The notes under the pieces: generated by a model
Told to the model about the DNA's origin: nothing
The model's input: only the letters and a program-made list of their open reading frames with translations
The model's database searches: none
Made by a program: the position numbers and the translations under genes
Shown here: positions 11,321 to 22,435 of the stretch, piece by piece
Layout of the letters: every line of letters begins with the position of its first letter
Numbering within the stretch: position 1 is the stretch's first letter
Assembly: GCA_014529385.2 (NCBI GenBank)
Contig: CM043952.1
Span: 58,798,119-58,862,118, forward strand
Source: Adiantum capillus-veneris
Taxonomy: Eukaryota > Streptophyta > Polypodiopsida > Polypodiales > Pteridaceae
Reading direction: 5' to 3'
DNA length: 64,000 nucleotides

Positions 11321-12185
11321 TTACAGTGCCAAAATTGCATAAAAGTCAAATTCAATCTCTCTCTCTCCTCTGATTCGACGCGCAAGAGCTAAATCCTTGG
11401 GCATTATTGTCACCCGTTTTTCATGAATAGCACACAAATTGGTGTCTTCAAAAAGAGAAATTAGATGATATTCTATCGCCTTGCAGAGCTTCTACGGCGA
11501 TACCTTGAACTCGAAATGCCATTCGATAACTTTGCATGATCTCTTTCATCAAATGTGCGAATGGTGCCTTGCGGATGAGAAGGTGTGAAGTTTTTTGATA
11601 GTGATGAATCTCTTGCAACGCCTTTGGAATGCGTCGCTTCATAGCAAGAGCCCGTTGTTGAGGGATGGTAGGATCTGGGACATGGGCCTTGCGAGGGCGA
11701 ACCTTGAAAAACTTTTTCTTCTTACGAGAGGTCTTGCGAGGAGGAGCTTGTGCATCTTCAAGGCCACCATGTGCTCCAACTGGCTCTTCAACTCCACCCT
11801 GCGCTCCAACTGGCTCGTCTTCTATATCCTCAAAATCCTCTTCATTAGTAACCCATGATCACCTCTAGGCTGATCTGGCGGAAGAGCGCCGAAGCCACGT
11901 GGCAATGTCTTCCCAGTCGGGATTCGATGATTGATTGGGATCTCCTGTCCGCTCCATGGTGGGCTTTATGCTTTGTTGTCCATCTCAATTTCTGTGTCTG
12001 ATGTCACTACCCGTTTCTTCTTGCGTGAAGGTTGTCCATCTTGTTGCTCTTCACCTGACCATTCCCTCTCCATCTCTTCTAAGAGCTCTTGGTATCCAAG
12101 GTGGTTTTTGAGCACCTTGGACGGATGAGTGAGGGTGAGCAAAAAAAGGTTGATCTTTTCTTGCTGTTCGCTTTTTGCGGGCCAT
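11321..12185 (-). pseudogene. Divergent histone H3-like gene, copy A
   Basis: The predicted protein starts MARKKRTARK, close to the H3 tail ARTKQTARKS, with lysines at positions 4 and 9. The start is supported by the context ACAAAATGGC, shared with copy B. A long tail follows: an acidic stretch with two EEPVGA units about 11,830-11,770, a basic block RKTSRKKKKFFKVRPRK, then the fold from KALQEIHHYQKTSHLLIRK (near 11,620) to [20 protein letters not shown] and RRIRGER (near 11,370). Loop 1 has the same length as in ordinary H3. About four in-frame stops or frame changes lie in the tail, and a 2-base loss at about 11,482 shifts the frame inside the fold after EALQ. From ATG to the fold the original frame is preserved in net. 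It follows the transposase-like gene by about 220 bases, as copy B does. The H3 homology is plain; association with a mobile element is inferred from the pair. Confidence 0.85.
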
Positions 12186-12406
12186 TTTGTAAGAAGGGGC
12201 AAGATTGAAAATGAGACTCCCTCTTCTCTAAAAGCCCTCGATTTAAAAAAAAAATAGGTCTCTTCACACTTGACCAGGCCACTTAAAAAAACTCTTAATA
12301 TCATCAAAATATAAATTTAAAAAAATGGATAAATGGAGAAGTATTATATGCAACTCAACAAAGACATCTACAAACATAAACATTACATTGCATAGCATCA
12401 TTTGTT

Positions 12407-15259
12407 TTACATGTTGGGTAACCAACGTTTGTCCACACTATGGCGATTTTCACGCCACCTAGCATGATTAAGGGGTCTAGTGGAGTTTCTCCATTTCTCT
12501 TTAGCAGTAAGTCAAGATTTTCTCCTAACCTCCTTGGCAAGACTTGAATTTCGCGCTCGCTCTATGGCATGACATCTCCCCAAAGAACAACGAAAGAACC
12601 AATCAAACATCTCCTTCATGTAGTTGGATCTCGTAGTTCCACCACCGTGACGTGTATTTTTAAAGTAAACACCTTTGGCTTGATAATGTGATTTTTCCAT
12701 TCCGTGAGTGCTCCACATGTCTAATGAACCATATTTTGACATAAAGAATGCTCCATGCGCATACAAAATATGCTGCATCAAGAAAAAATGCTTAGATCAA
12801 ATAAATGTTTATGTATAGCATCAAAATTTGAACTCAACAAAGTAACTTACCATGCAGTGTGTGATATTACTCTCTCCCTACGCTTGCACAAATGCTTTAG
12901 TGAAATTCAAAATGTGATCTTTGAACAAATTTTGTTGCTCGCTCGTGGTTTGGGGTTTCCACACGATTTGAAGCACTAACTCCAAGTGGTGCCACACTTG
13001 CCTACGCAAATTTACAAGTACGGGATTTGAATCTTGATTGGTCGTACACTTGCAAAGCGCTTTCCATAGCTCCCATGGAGCATCCTCCTCACCCCTCTCC
13101 TTTCGCATCTCTGGTTTCTTGAAAAACCTACGTGCTTTCACACCATTCATAGATACTTTTTGTGGCACCTCATGCATATTTTCCACCTCACCGATGATAG
13201 AAACATTGCCACCATGACATCCAATCGAATTTAGAATTGCTTCAACTATTCCAATGGCTTCCATAGATCTGGAAAGTGGTTTCATTGTGAAAGCGTACTC
13301 TATGTGAAGCTTTAACAAGCGATCAAATATACGCATAAAGGCATGCAAAGTGCAAAAGTGTACATTTGTAAGTGGAAAATTGATAATGGGATGCCATGTT
13401 TTATCTTTTGTCGACCGATTGGGGACCTCCATGATAGGACACTTCAACACCGATCACACCCAATCCCTTGCATCATCATCCATTGACCCTGTTGCCTGAC
13501 TTCCCTTGACACTTTTCTTTGAAGACATGGAGCCATGAGTACTCTCCTTGTCTCCTTGTACACAATATGGACAAGGAAGAAGTGATGAATCACCTTGTTT
13601 ACACCCAAGTATACATTTGATTGTTTTTAGATCACCTCCTAAGTGCTACTCAACATCAAATGTACCTACTCCATCTACTTCTAACTTTTCTCCCTCTAGT
13701 TGTGCCTTAATAACCTCTGTGATCCACGGGATCATAGAGAAGACCCATGCCAACACCTCATGAGTCTCTTTCGAAACTTCAAAATCTCCTAACCACCATA
13801 TTTATTTTTCCAATTGTACACTAAATGATGGTTTCTGAGAATGATCACCGATAGCATCGACTTTTGCAAAAAACATTACCTCATTCATAAGTGTCACACT
13901 CATACATTCCAATCTCCGTCCTTTGACAATTTGACATTCATCTAGCTTCAGAATAAATATGAGCTTCTCTCCAAGTACTGAAACAACACAGGAATTGAAT
14001 TGTTATACTAAATGATATTCAATACAAATAAAAAATGACATTACATTTTGTATTACCTTGTGGAGACAAAGCATAAAATTTAACCATAGCTTGTTGTAGT
14101 TGTTTCAAGTCAACAAAAATATTGTTGAATTTATGATAACTAAAAGACTTTTCCCCATTAGGAATAGTATTGCCTCCCTTTATATTACCACGTGACTTGA
14201 CACTCATGGAAGAGTACATCATGGATCCTTCAATGTGTTTGTAATCGCCAAGGGATTCCCGAACGAGATCATTGTTTGCTGTTTTTGCAAGTCAGACCCT
14301 ATGTGGAATAGGAAATAAATTCTCGGTGATGCCTTGCTCTCGTAATGCATCTTTCATCGATCCATGAAGTGCATGGTATGCATTTGTGCTGATCCCAACC
14401 TCATCACAAGCTCTCTGGACATCATCCTCAGACATAAGGTTAGAGATCTTTTTTAGGATCTCCTTTGTGATGGCATCTTTCATGTGTTTGGCCTTTTCAC
14501 AACCTATGATGTAAAGTATATCTTCCTTTGAGATGTATCCTAGGAGAAGATTGCAACGGTCCTCTTGTCTAAAACTTCCACACATCTTGTATATATGTCC
14601 TATTTCAAAAGGTGAACCAAGTTACAAATTGATGGAAATTATTTGAGAGTTATGAACACCGTGAATTAAAAAAAATACCTGGTTGCCGTGATCCGCTTCT
14701 TACGTGCCCCTCCATTAGAGGCTAAGTTTTCAATGGAAGAGAACTCCCTCTTACGCTCACACATGCCAAATGGAGTGGCTTTTAGGTGCATCATTGCAAT
14801 CTGTAGCTTAGTTACCTCTGTTTCTGTAGCTTTCATCTTCTCTTTAAGATCTTTGAGTTGTTTCTCTATGGAATGTAGTTGTTGTTGGAGATTTGTGGAA
14901 TGAATGTGTAACACTTGACATTGTTGTCGGAAATATGCCGACGCACCTGTGTGATTGGAGTCCAATCTCTTACAATACCCAAGAAGACCACGTTCTCCTT
15001 CTCCCACATATTTGATTAAGCTTGGGAGTGTACGGAATGTCGGATGACAACCCACGAGCGGATCTTTTGGATACAACCCTCCATCAAGCCACAAGTCAAC
15101 ATTGGTTTCTCCTTGAAACCGTCGTAAGGATGCCGGTTGAGATGCTTTCTCGTCATTTTTTTTAATGGGACCAAATTCGATCGGTAGACGCAGACTGACA
15201 TTAGTTGACCTAGTAGATGATGGCGCAGGTGATTCATTGGTTATGTCGCGAAGAGACAT
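12407..15259 (-). pseudogene. Transposase-like four-exon gene, copy A
   Basis: Exons inferred from GT..AG borders and comparison with copy B: 15,259-14,679, 14,599-14,057, 13,977-12,851 and 12,772-12,407; introns are about 80 bases. Exon 1 encodes TNVDLWLDGG, GLLGYCKRL and a coiled coil. Exon 3 encodes LDECQIVKGRRLE, HLGGDLKTIKC.LGCKQG, PCPYC and HFCTLHAFMRIFDRLLKLH. Exon 4 encodes YGSLDMWSTHGMEKSHY and FKNTRHGGG. A conserved Asp, a Gly-Gly-Asp followed by CxxC, a His/Arg helix and a late Glu before an N/K-rich block resemble RNase-H-fold transposases. The family is not one I can name. Exon 3 keeps frame across 1127 bases but has four stops (two at Trp codons of copy B); exon 2 has a small frame-breaking indel near its acceptor; exon 4 has one stop. 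The full model is about 870 codons. It is a relic; function is inferred. Confidence 0.7.
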
Positions 15260-15477
15260 GGTGAAAAGTTATGATGGGGAAAAAGATTGATAAGATATAC
15301 TTTTTGGGATAAACATACAATTTTTGGGATAAAAAGACTTAAAAATATATTTTTTCATATATAGGTTGAATTTTTGAGCTCAAAGGAGGGAAATTTTTAA
15401 ATTTTAAAAATTTCAATTTTTTAGGCTTTATTAGATGGACGTTTTGATGATGTGGCATTATCTATTTATTCTTGTTT

Positions 15478-15905
15478 TTAATGTAGAGAGAGACCCAAGG
15501 AATTTTAGATTTGGAGCTTATAAAAGTTAGATTCTTCTAAAAAAATACTGTTTTATATATATATATATATATAGGGTCCTTTTTAAAGCTTAAAAGATCC
15601 ATTTTGAATATTTTATTAAAAAAACATTTTTTGGGGTGAATTGATGCACGAGCTGAAAAGTGAAAGATGTCATAACTACTTACTCTCTTTGAGGAATTAA
15701 TGTAGAGAGGGACCCAAGGAATTTTAGATTTGGAGCTTATAAAAGCTAAATTCTTCTAAAAAAATACTGTTTTATATATATATATAGGGACCTTTTGAAA
15801 GCTTAAAAGATCCATTTTGAAGATTTTATAAAAAATTATTTTTTTTGGGGTGAATTGATGCACGAACTGAAAAGTGGATTTTGTCATAACTACTGACTCT
15901 CTTTG
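15478..15905. repeat. Tandem duplication, about 217-bp unit
   Basis: Units at 15,478-15,696 and 15,697-15,905 share TTAATGTAGAGAG, GGAATTTTAGATTTGGAGC, an internal (AT)n tract, AAAGATCCATTTTGAA and GGGGTGAATTGATGCACGA. The second differs by scattered substitutions and a shorter AT tract. Confidence 0.9.
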
Positions 15906-16079
15906 TTTGGTGATAGGTAGAGAGAGAATGGTTCTTCTCTCTACTTTTACTCCTCTCTCTCTTTTTACTCCCCTCTCTCTCCTACTTTATCCCCCCTCTT
16001 CCTCCACTTTACCACCCTCATTCCCTACTTTCCTCCCCTCTCCTATCTAGAGAGAAGTTAGAGAGAGAGAGCTACAAAA

Positions 16080-16210
16080 GTAGTCCTATTTATTGTCTTT
16101 GTTCCCTCCATCCCCTACAAAATTAGCTTTAATCCCTTAAAATTAGGAATCCTTACATGGCTCCAAGGGGGTCCAATTTTTTCCTAATGATGTAAGAAGA
16201 GGAGCCTCAA
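16080..16210 (+). repeat. Segment shared with 36.44-36.54 kb
   Basis: AAAATTAGCTTTAATCCC, AAAATTAGGAATCCTTACA and TTTTTCCTAATG recur in the same order at 36,440-36,530. Both copies lie upstream of a cassette gene (A or B) on the opposite strand. At 36.5 kb the segment leads straight into a copia gag, so it is probably LTR or leader debris of that copia family. Confidence 0.6.
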
Positions 16211-18009
16211 CATTGTGGGGATCAGACCCTCAAGGTATATCTGACCATACCAAGTGAAGCGGTGGGAAACAGTCTCAATTAAGAAGAGGTTATAAACAAT
16301 ACTAAAGACTCTAGAAACACCAGGAGAGAGTGAGGGTGCTAATGGAAAAACCCACTACCGACCCCTCGGATTTCACCCATGTGCTAATGGCTGCCTAAGA
16401 GGGCTCCCCCATAGGCCCCTTAAAGGTTCCTTTGAATTTCCAACAAGGTGCCCCATACCCTTATCCCATTTTTTGATGGCCATTACACAAACGGTGGAGT
16501 AAACCAAAACTATTTTGTTGGAGGTTCTTCAACAATCCCCCCACGTTAGAGGTTCACCATTTAAATCGGCGTCAAACAATTAGCAAAGGAACGTGCATGG
16601 CTGCCAGCGTGCACTCAGTCTTGCTTTGTGCCGTAGTGGAACACAACCTGGGAGGCAAGATGCAATGAGCAACGTAACACAATAAAGGAGGCCATTTTTC
16701 CATTGCAACAATGCATACTACAACTATGTCGTAGGTGATCTCATGATCGGCATTGGATGCACATAAGTATTTGTATCATTGCATTGGCTTGGTGATAAGG
16801 AGATTGTGGGCGAGAGGTGGACGACCCAACACATGGTCTTTAACTGGTAGCCTACGGGAGAAATTGGATCTACGGGGCACCTTGAGTAGCTTGAAGGACC
16901 CTCCAATGGGTAAAGGCACCCCCATACATAAGACCGTCTAAAGGGTTCATTGGGGAGCCCTCTAACCCTCAAACCAACAAACTACAATGACAGTGACAAG
17001 CAATAGCCATCATGTCTACAAAAATGGGGAAGTGTATGTTGATCAGTAGAGAGCCAACACCAACATGCAATGACTAAAGGAACCGAGGCCATGCAATGAC
17101 TACCTACTCTTGCATTCAACCACCCACTTTCTCTCATCACTTGTGCAAGACACAATCAACTGCCCAAGGGGGCACCCACATTTTTTGAAATTTTCATTGT
17201 AGACTTGATTCTTTTTTTCCTCTCAAAGTAGTGATTAGCGAGATAAGACATGTTAGGGTGCAATGTCTTCATTGACGATGAGTGAGACTCATCAAAAGGA
17301 CTTTGGAATCACATTGGAGATCAAAAAGGAAAAAGCACATTATGTAATGCTATGTGTATAGGAACGTTGTCATGTTTTGATCTAAACATTGGATGTCAAA
17401 AAGGAAAAAGCACGTTTATGTCTTGCTATGTATACATGAATGATGTCATGTTTTCATCTAAACCTTTCTAAGTGGATGTGCCAATTTTGGGTTATAAGTA
17501 TTTTGTAGATGGATTTGATTAAGATTTGAAATCCTCATCTGAGGTGCCTTGAAGGGTTATGCCGTTTTTGTGATATGCTCCATGTACAAAGGGAGCTCTA
17601 TCCAAAATTTTTGATGGTATTTTTTGAAATATTACTCCATGTACAAAGAGGACTCTATCAATTTTTTTCAAAGCCAATAGTTCTTTTTTGTTCTAATGTG
17701 GTTAACATGTGAAATATTCACGTGAGGTGCCTTAAATAGTTACGGTATTTTTTTGAGATATTTCTCCATGTACATTGGGAACTATATCCAATTTTTCAAA
17801 ACTAGTATGTATGTTTTGCTTGGGCATCGGACTTTGTCTTTTCACCGTCAGTGTCCGTTCTTGTGGCTCTTTGCCTTGTTTGTTTAACCTCTGGTTTTGG
17901 TCTTGTGGATGGTCCGACCACCGGTTTTGCTGCTCTTTTAGATTTGTGGATCAAATCTATTTGCGCTTTGCAGGTGGTAAATAATCAATCACCCCCAATG
18001 CCTGGTAAG
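16211..18009. other. Unassigned spacer with small local repeats
   Basis: No gene recognised. A roughly 70-bp duplication lies at about 17,325-17,465 (AAAAAGGAAAAAGCAC, then GTCATGTTTT.ATCTAAAC), and three copies of CTCCATGTACA..GGGA.CT lie at about 17,578, 17,634 and 17,764. The CCCCCACGTTAGAGG region near 16,545 could be retrotransposon leader, but this is not supported by a match. Confidence 0.5.
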
Positions 18010-18690
18010 CTATTCGCGTAGCACTAGTCCAACATTCGTGTAGGATTTGCTCTTTTGGATCCCCTTAAGATTTGCTTCAACAATGTTGTCGAGGAGGTAA
18101 TTTCCAAAGTCGCAGCTGACCACTCTTCTTCCTGCTAAACCCGTTGCCATTACTATTTCCATGTGTAATAGCGATTCTGTGTATCTTGGTGGCTTCTGTA
18201 CTTTGAAGTGTTGTGTATGAGGCAAAATGGCAATTCGGTTTTTGAGTAGATCAAGTCTTGATATGCTAGTTGGTGTCCTCTTTGCTTTAGAAAAGGCTTT
18301 GTCGTTGTCTATTGCTTTTGTTTTTTGCAATAGATTGTGGTCCCTTGTTGCAGATGGAGGGCTTCATTGATTATTTTTGTTGTGATCTTAACCTTGACTT
18401 TTGCTCCATCTTTGTTAGCTAGGGTGGCTTCCCCATTGTACTGAATCGAGCTTATGAGTTTATGAGCGGCTCTTCTGAAGTTTGTTCCCCATGGCGGTAA
18501 TCGTAGAAAGCTGTCCAACTATAGGAACCTGCCGCCTACTTGCACTTCTAGATTTTGGTGTAGTGTCCACCATTCCCTTGGAAAGATGGTGGTTTTGACT
18601 ATCTCTCCGTCCGCTGCCTGAAATCTTCCAATGAATATATTGGTGGGTATTGCTTCCAGCACCTGTTCTGTGACATGGGCTTCTCATTTG
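18010..18690 (-). pseudogene. Unrecognised retroelement-like ORF fragments
   Basis: Overlapping minus-strand frames of 106, 69 and 75 codons jointly cover about 680 bases. The middle one reads LPPWGTNFRRAAHKLIS and KITTKIINEALHLQQG, a type of sequence often seen in internal regions of plant retroelements. The pieces look like one frame-shifted reading frame, but there is no diagnostic domain. It lies upstream, on the minus strand, of cassette copy A and between the two related LTRs. Confidence 0.3.
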
Positions 18691-18954
18691 AGGATATATC
18701 TGTTATCTCATATGGTGTTGCTTCCCACTCCCTTTGTGCTTTTCTTGAGGCATTTTGTGGTCAATTTTAGATTTGAAGCAGGGTTTAGTAATTGATCAAA
18801 ACTGAGGGAAAGTTGAAGAAAATGCAAACTTTGACCATAAAATGAAAAATAAGCATAACTTTGTCAAAACTACCCCAAATTTGACCAAATTTCACCAGTG
18901 CATCTGGGATTACTATAGGCACAAGGGCATAGGGTAACATATGAATTATGGAAA

Positions 18955-20200
18955 AAAGGTACATGGATCGCGATCCATGTTGGGAAGCATTTTGAAAAAT
19001 CCAACTAGAGGAGGTTGTTCCTAGGCATGTGGAGATGCTACTATGCAAAGTTCTCTGAATTTAGGGTTTGAGGAACATGGATCGTGATCCATGTTGGGCA
19101 ACATATTGAAGATCTGATGATACCATCTGGTAGGGTTCATCAAGATGGTGCCCTAGTCCAAGAATTTTGGGATTTGGATCATTGATTTGTTACCTAGGCT
19201 AATTTTAAAAATCTTCTTCAAACTTAGAGAAATTTGGCATTTTGATGTGGATTTTGGAATCCAAATGGCTTGAAACTTCATGGATTGGCTTTTTTGAACA
19301 TAATGGGCCAGATGGTATGGATTTTCCTTTGGTTGGGAAAAAAGGTACATGGATCGCGATCCATGTTGGGAAGGATTTTGATATAGCCTCTTGCACACAT
19401 GTTCCTACAGGTCTTCCTAGCACACTGGTTAAATATTTTCAAATTTTACATGTTTTTCCCTAGTTTACTCAATTTCCCAGTTTATGGCCATGTTTTTTTT
19501 TTCTTGACCATATTGGTTTTTTGGAACCACTTTTGGGCACATCCTTTGACTGATATCTGTTGTTGCCTTGATTATAGATGATTTATTTTTGAAAAGCACT
19601 ACCTTGCCTAGCTCCCCACCAATTTTGCACCAAAATGTGAATGCGTCTGAGGAGGAAAATTGGTCCATGAAAATTGCACCACTTTGTAGGTAACTTTGTG
19701 CTCAATTTTGATCCTAAATACACCTTTAAGTTACCTCTCCTTGATGATGGTCGTTTATTTCCTTCCGGACTCCTTTATGTTTCAGTTGACTTTGAAATAA
19801 AGTTTCTAAGAAGTTTTCAATTGTTGCTCTAGCCACTTAAAAAGATTCACACTCCTCTCCTAGCCCTTGTCCATGAGTTTTTTCTTGAAACATACAATTT
19901 TTCCTTTGATTATCGCCAAAAGACCATTTGCAAACTGAAGGCATCAAACCATGAGGGTTTGATGATTTTAAGAGCATTTTTTGTGATCATTTCTGCAGCA
20001 CCAGTCATATTTTTGCATCCCCCAGGCACTGAACCACTCTTGCCCTGATTTTGGCAAAAAGGTACATGGATCATGATCCATGTTGGGAAGCCTTTTGCAA
20101 TTCCAGCCAGGGGAGGTTGTTCCTAGCCACACGTGAATGCTATTGTACAAATTTTTCTGAATTTAGGGTTTGAGGAACATGGATAGTGATCCATGTTCCA
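18955..20200. repeat. Palindrome-bearing repeat cluster
   Basis: Five near-identical palindromes: ACATGGATCGCGATCCATGT at 18,961-18,980 and 19,347-19,366, its variant with CATG at the centre at 20,064-20,083, and imperfect forms at 19,074-19,095 and 20,176-20,197. The first and last pairs lie in a duplicated unit of about 150 bp (18,955-19,100 and 20,058-20,200) that also shares GGAGGTTGTTCCTAG and GAATTTAGGGTTTGAGGAAC. Confidence 0.85.
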
Positions 20201-20209
20201 CCACCTTTG

Positions 20210-21465
20210 AAACGATTTTTGTTCTGTCTAATTCTTCCAGTTATCAGGGGTCTATTGATGAAAAGTTTTTGGTGCTGGATGAGTTTTGAAGTCCCCCATT
20301 ATCCATGAAAGTTTGCAGATTTGGTGACTTCGATTTGCTCTTATCTATTGTTTTGGGAATGTTGATGCAGTATGGGGCATACATACATGTTTTTGTATGG
20401 TTAATGATCATATATGTCAAATCCGCTGTAGTAAGAGTTATCGAGGTAGTCACAGCAGGCATAAACAAAGCGAAAAACCCTATGCTTTTGTGGCTCTCAC
20501 TCTCTCTCACTCTCTCTCTCTCTCTCTCTGAGTGCAAATGAGCTTATGTTACCCCATTTGGCTATATGTTCCTAGTCTACTCGGAATGCCCCATCTATAC
20601 TTACCTCCATTGAGCATATCTTGCTGTTCATATCACCTGTAGTTTGAACCGTTGTTTATTCTGATATTTGATCGACAAATGGCCTTCAATCTGTATTTTG
20701 ATCCTTTAAAAGTTGGCTCAAAATTTATCGTGTGCCAAACCTTTCCATATTTTCCATGTTTGAAGCCCTTGCTTTGAAGTTTTGGTGTTTGCTTTCAAAA
20801 GTCAATTCCAACTTTCTTGGCTCAACTCATCAAATTTTTGTTGATTATCTGTTGTTTTTAGCTTTTTAGTAAAGAAAAATTACTTACAATTATTATTAGT
20901 TGGCCAAAAATTAGCCAAAATTAGTGTAATCTCTCATACATACATATTCTTAACCTGGTATTTAGATGGTGTCAATATGGCTCATGATTATGCTGGCTAA
21001 GGGTTTATAAGGCTTTGAAAAGCTTGTTGAAGAAAAAGAAAAGAAAAAAGAATGATGAGAACATATAAAAAATGATGATCTTGCTGCATCTCCCCCCCTT
21101 CCTAGAGTGAGTTGTCCCAGACGAACATGTGTCAGAGTGCATGGGAACGAAGTATGTGTTTATGCATAGCCGTATATTGTGGCTCTATGATGCAAATTGA
21201 GGATGTGCATGTGGTAACAAAATGCTATGCAAGAGATGGGTTCTGAAAAACCACTTGACTTGTTTTTCTTGTCGATGTTGGGATTGGATTGGCCTAGGTT
21301 GCTTGACAAAAGCCTTGGTCGGTTTGTCGAGGTCGGATTTATGTTGATGCCTCGTGGAGGGGGGCTTGCATTGTTTTTTCCTTTTAGTATGTATAATTCC
21401 TTTGGATTGGTTTGCATGATGGAAATTTTAACCCAGATTTTGCTGACCTCCCTTGACGAACATCT
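20210..21465. other. Non-coding spacer with (CT)n tract
   Basis: Contains an imperfect CT tract at about 20,498-20,529. Frames here are short and lack recognisable domains. No gene seen. Confidence 0.55.
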
Positions 21466-21888
21466 CTAGATTGGAGCAGGTGGTGAGTGGAGAGGTTCCC
21501 ATACATGGTTTGATTGTACAAATGGTGTGGCAAAAGATTGGTCCTCTTGTCTGAGCTGCAAGGTATTAGCCTGCCAGTTCAGTGTGGCTTGATAAGTGTG
21601 CATCCACAGCACTCCCATAATAACTGCTTTGTTAAGATCCTTATCCTCGACCACATAAAATTGATGAGGATAAATTGTTGCATCAATTATTGGTAAATTC
21701 ACATGTCCTAGATTGTCCATTGTGTTTTTGTTTTCCACTTTGAACCCCAGCTCTGTGGTAACATCTGCAGTTACATCATAATGCGTAAATCTATGCCACC
21801 TAACCATGTATCCGTCGTTTGTATGGATGCAAATGGAATGGAATCGATACAATCGTTCTGTTGGGTGTTCTCCTAAAAGTTTGCTCAC
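21466..21888 (-). pseudogene. Gypsy retropepsin-like fragment
   Basis: A 140-codon frame with DVTADVTTELGF, HVNLPIIDATIYPHQFYVVE and AVIMGVLWMHTYQATLNW. The second half follows the pattern of plant gypsy aspartic proteases, in which a hydrophobic-Gly block near the end precedes a Trp/Leu strand. The expected D(S/T)G active-site triad is not visible (DVTADV in its place), so the enzyme would be inactive or is wrongly assigned. It lies downstream of the integrase fragment, the reverse of normal gypsy order, which implies rearrangement or a second element. Confidence 0.45.
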
Positions 21889-21927
21889 TCTTTCTTCTTG
21901 AATATTCTAATGTTGGCTTCCTGGTGC

Positions 21928-22435
21928 CTATTTCTGAATGTCATGCGCTCGACTTCTGTGCTGATCTGCTGCATGTATTATGTCGAGTTCTTCTGATGTT
22001 AGCGAAAGAAGATATTTCTTTAATCTACAGCCACTCGTCCAATTAGGCATATCCTCACCTGCTAATGTTGCAAGCTTGATGGTGCCACTTTGTGATATAT
22101 CATGTATTATAAAAGGCCCCGTCTCTCGTTTTTTTAGTTTTTTGGAGTGTTTCTCGAGGGTATACATTAAAAACGTAATCCCCTTTTTGGAACTCCTCGC
22201 TAATCACATGTTGATCATGGAAAGCCTCCATTTGTTTTTTTTGAGCATATATCCCAACTATCGCTCTCATTCTGGTCTCATCTAATTGCTCTAATGTGTC
22301 TAGTCTCTCCGACAATTTGTGTCGCATCCATCCTAATTGTGTTGCGACTCGTAGTGTTTTAATTAAGAATTCCATGGGTAGAATTGCATTAGTCCTGAAT
22401 ACAAGGTTAAAAGGAGTCGTCCTGATGGAGGTCAT
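21928..22435 (-). pseudogene. Gypsy integrase C-terminal fragment
   Basis: TTPFNLVFRTNAILPMEF, then FLIKTLRVA, then RLDTLEQLDETRMRA and AFHDQHVISEEFQKGDYVF give the usual end of a plant gypsy integrase (TPF.LV.G.. block, coiled stretch, then the GD(L/Y)V SH3-like start). The adjoining frame continues with GPFIIHDISQSGTIKLATL, LPNWTSGCRLKKYL-like sequence. The catalytic core, RT and gag are absent from the next 1.1 kb upstream. It probably belongs to the element whose 5' LTR is at 23,592-24,494. Confidence 0.7.

Noticed and set aside
11321..12185. Ordinary processed pseudogene of host histone H3
   Set aside because: The long unique tail, partial tail homology with copy B, and matching position behind the same transposase-like gene are not explained by random retrocopies of host H3.
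12407..15259. hAT, MULE or CACTA transposase
   Set aside because: The diagnostic motifs of these plant families are not visible, and the CxxC placement just after the second Asp does not fit my knowledge of them.
18955..20200. CRISPR-like array
   Set aside because: Repeat spacing is irregular, units are palindromic with long duplicated flanks, and this is a plant nuclear context.
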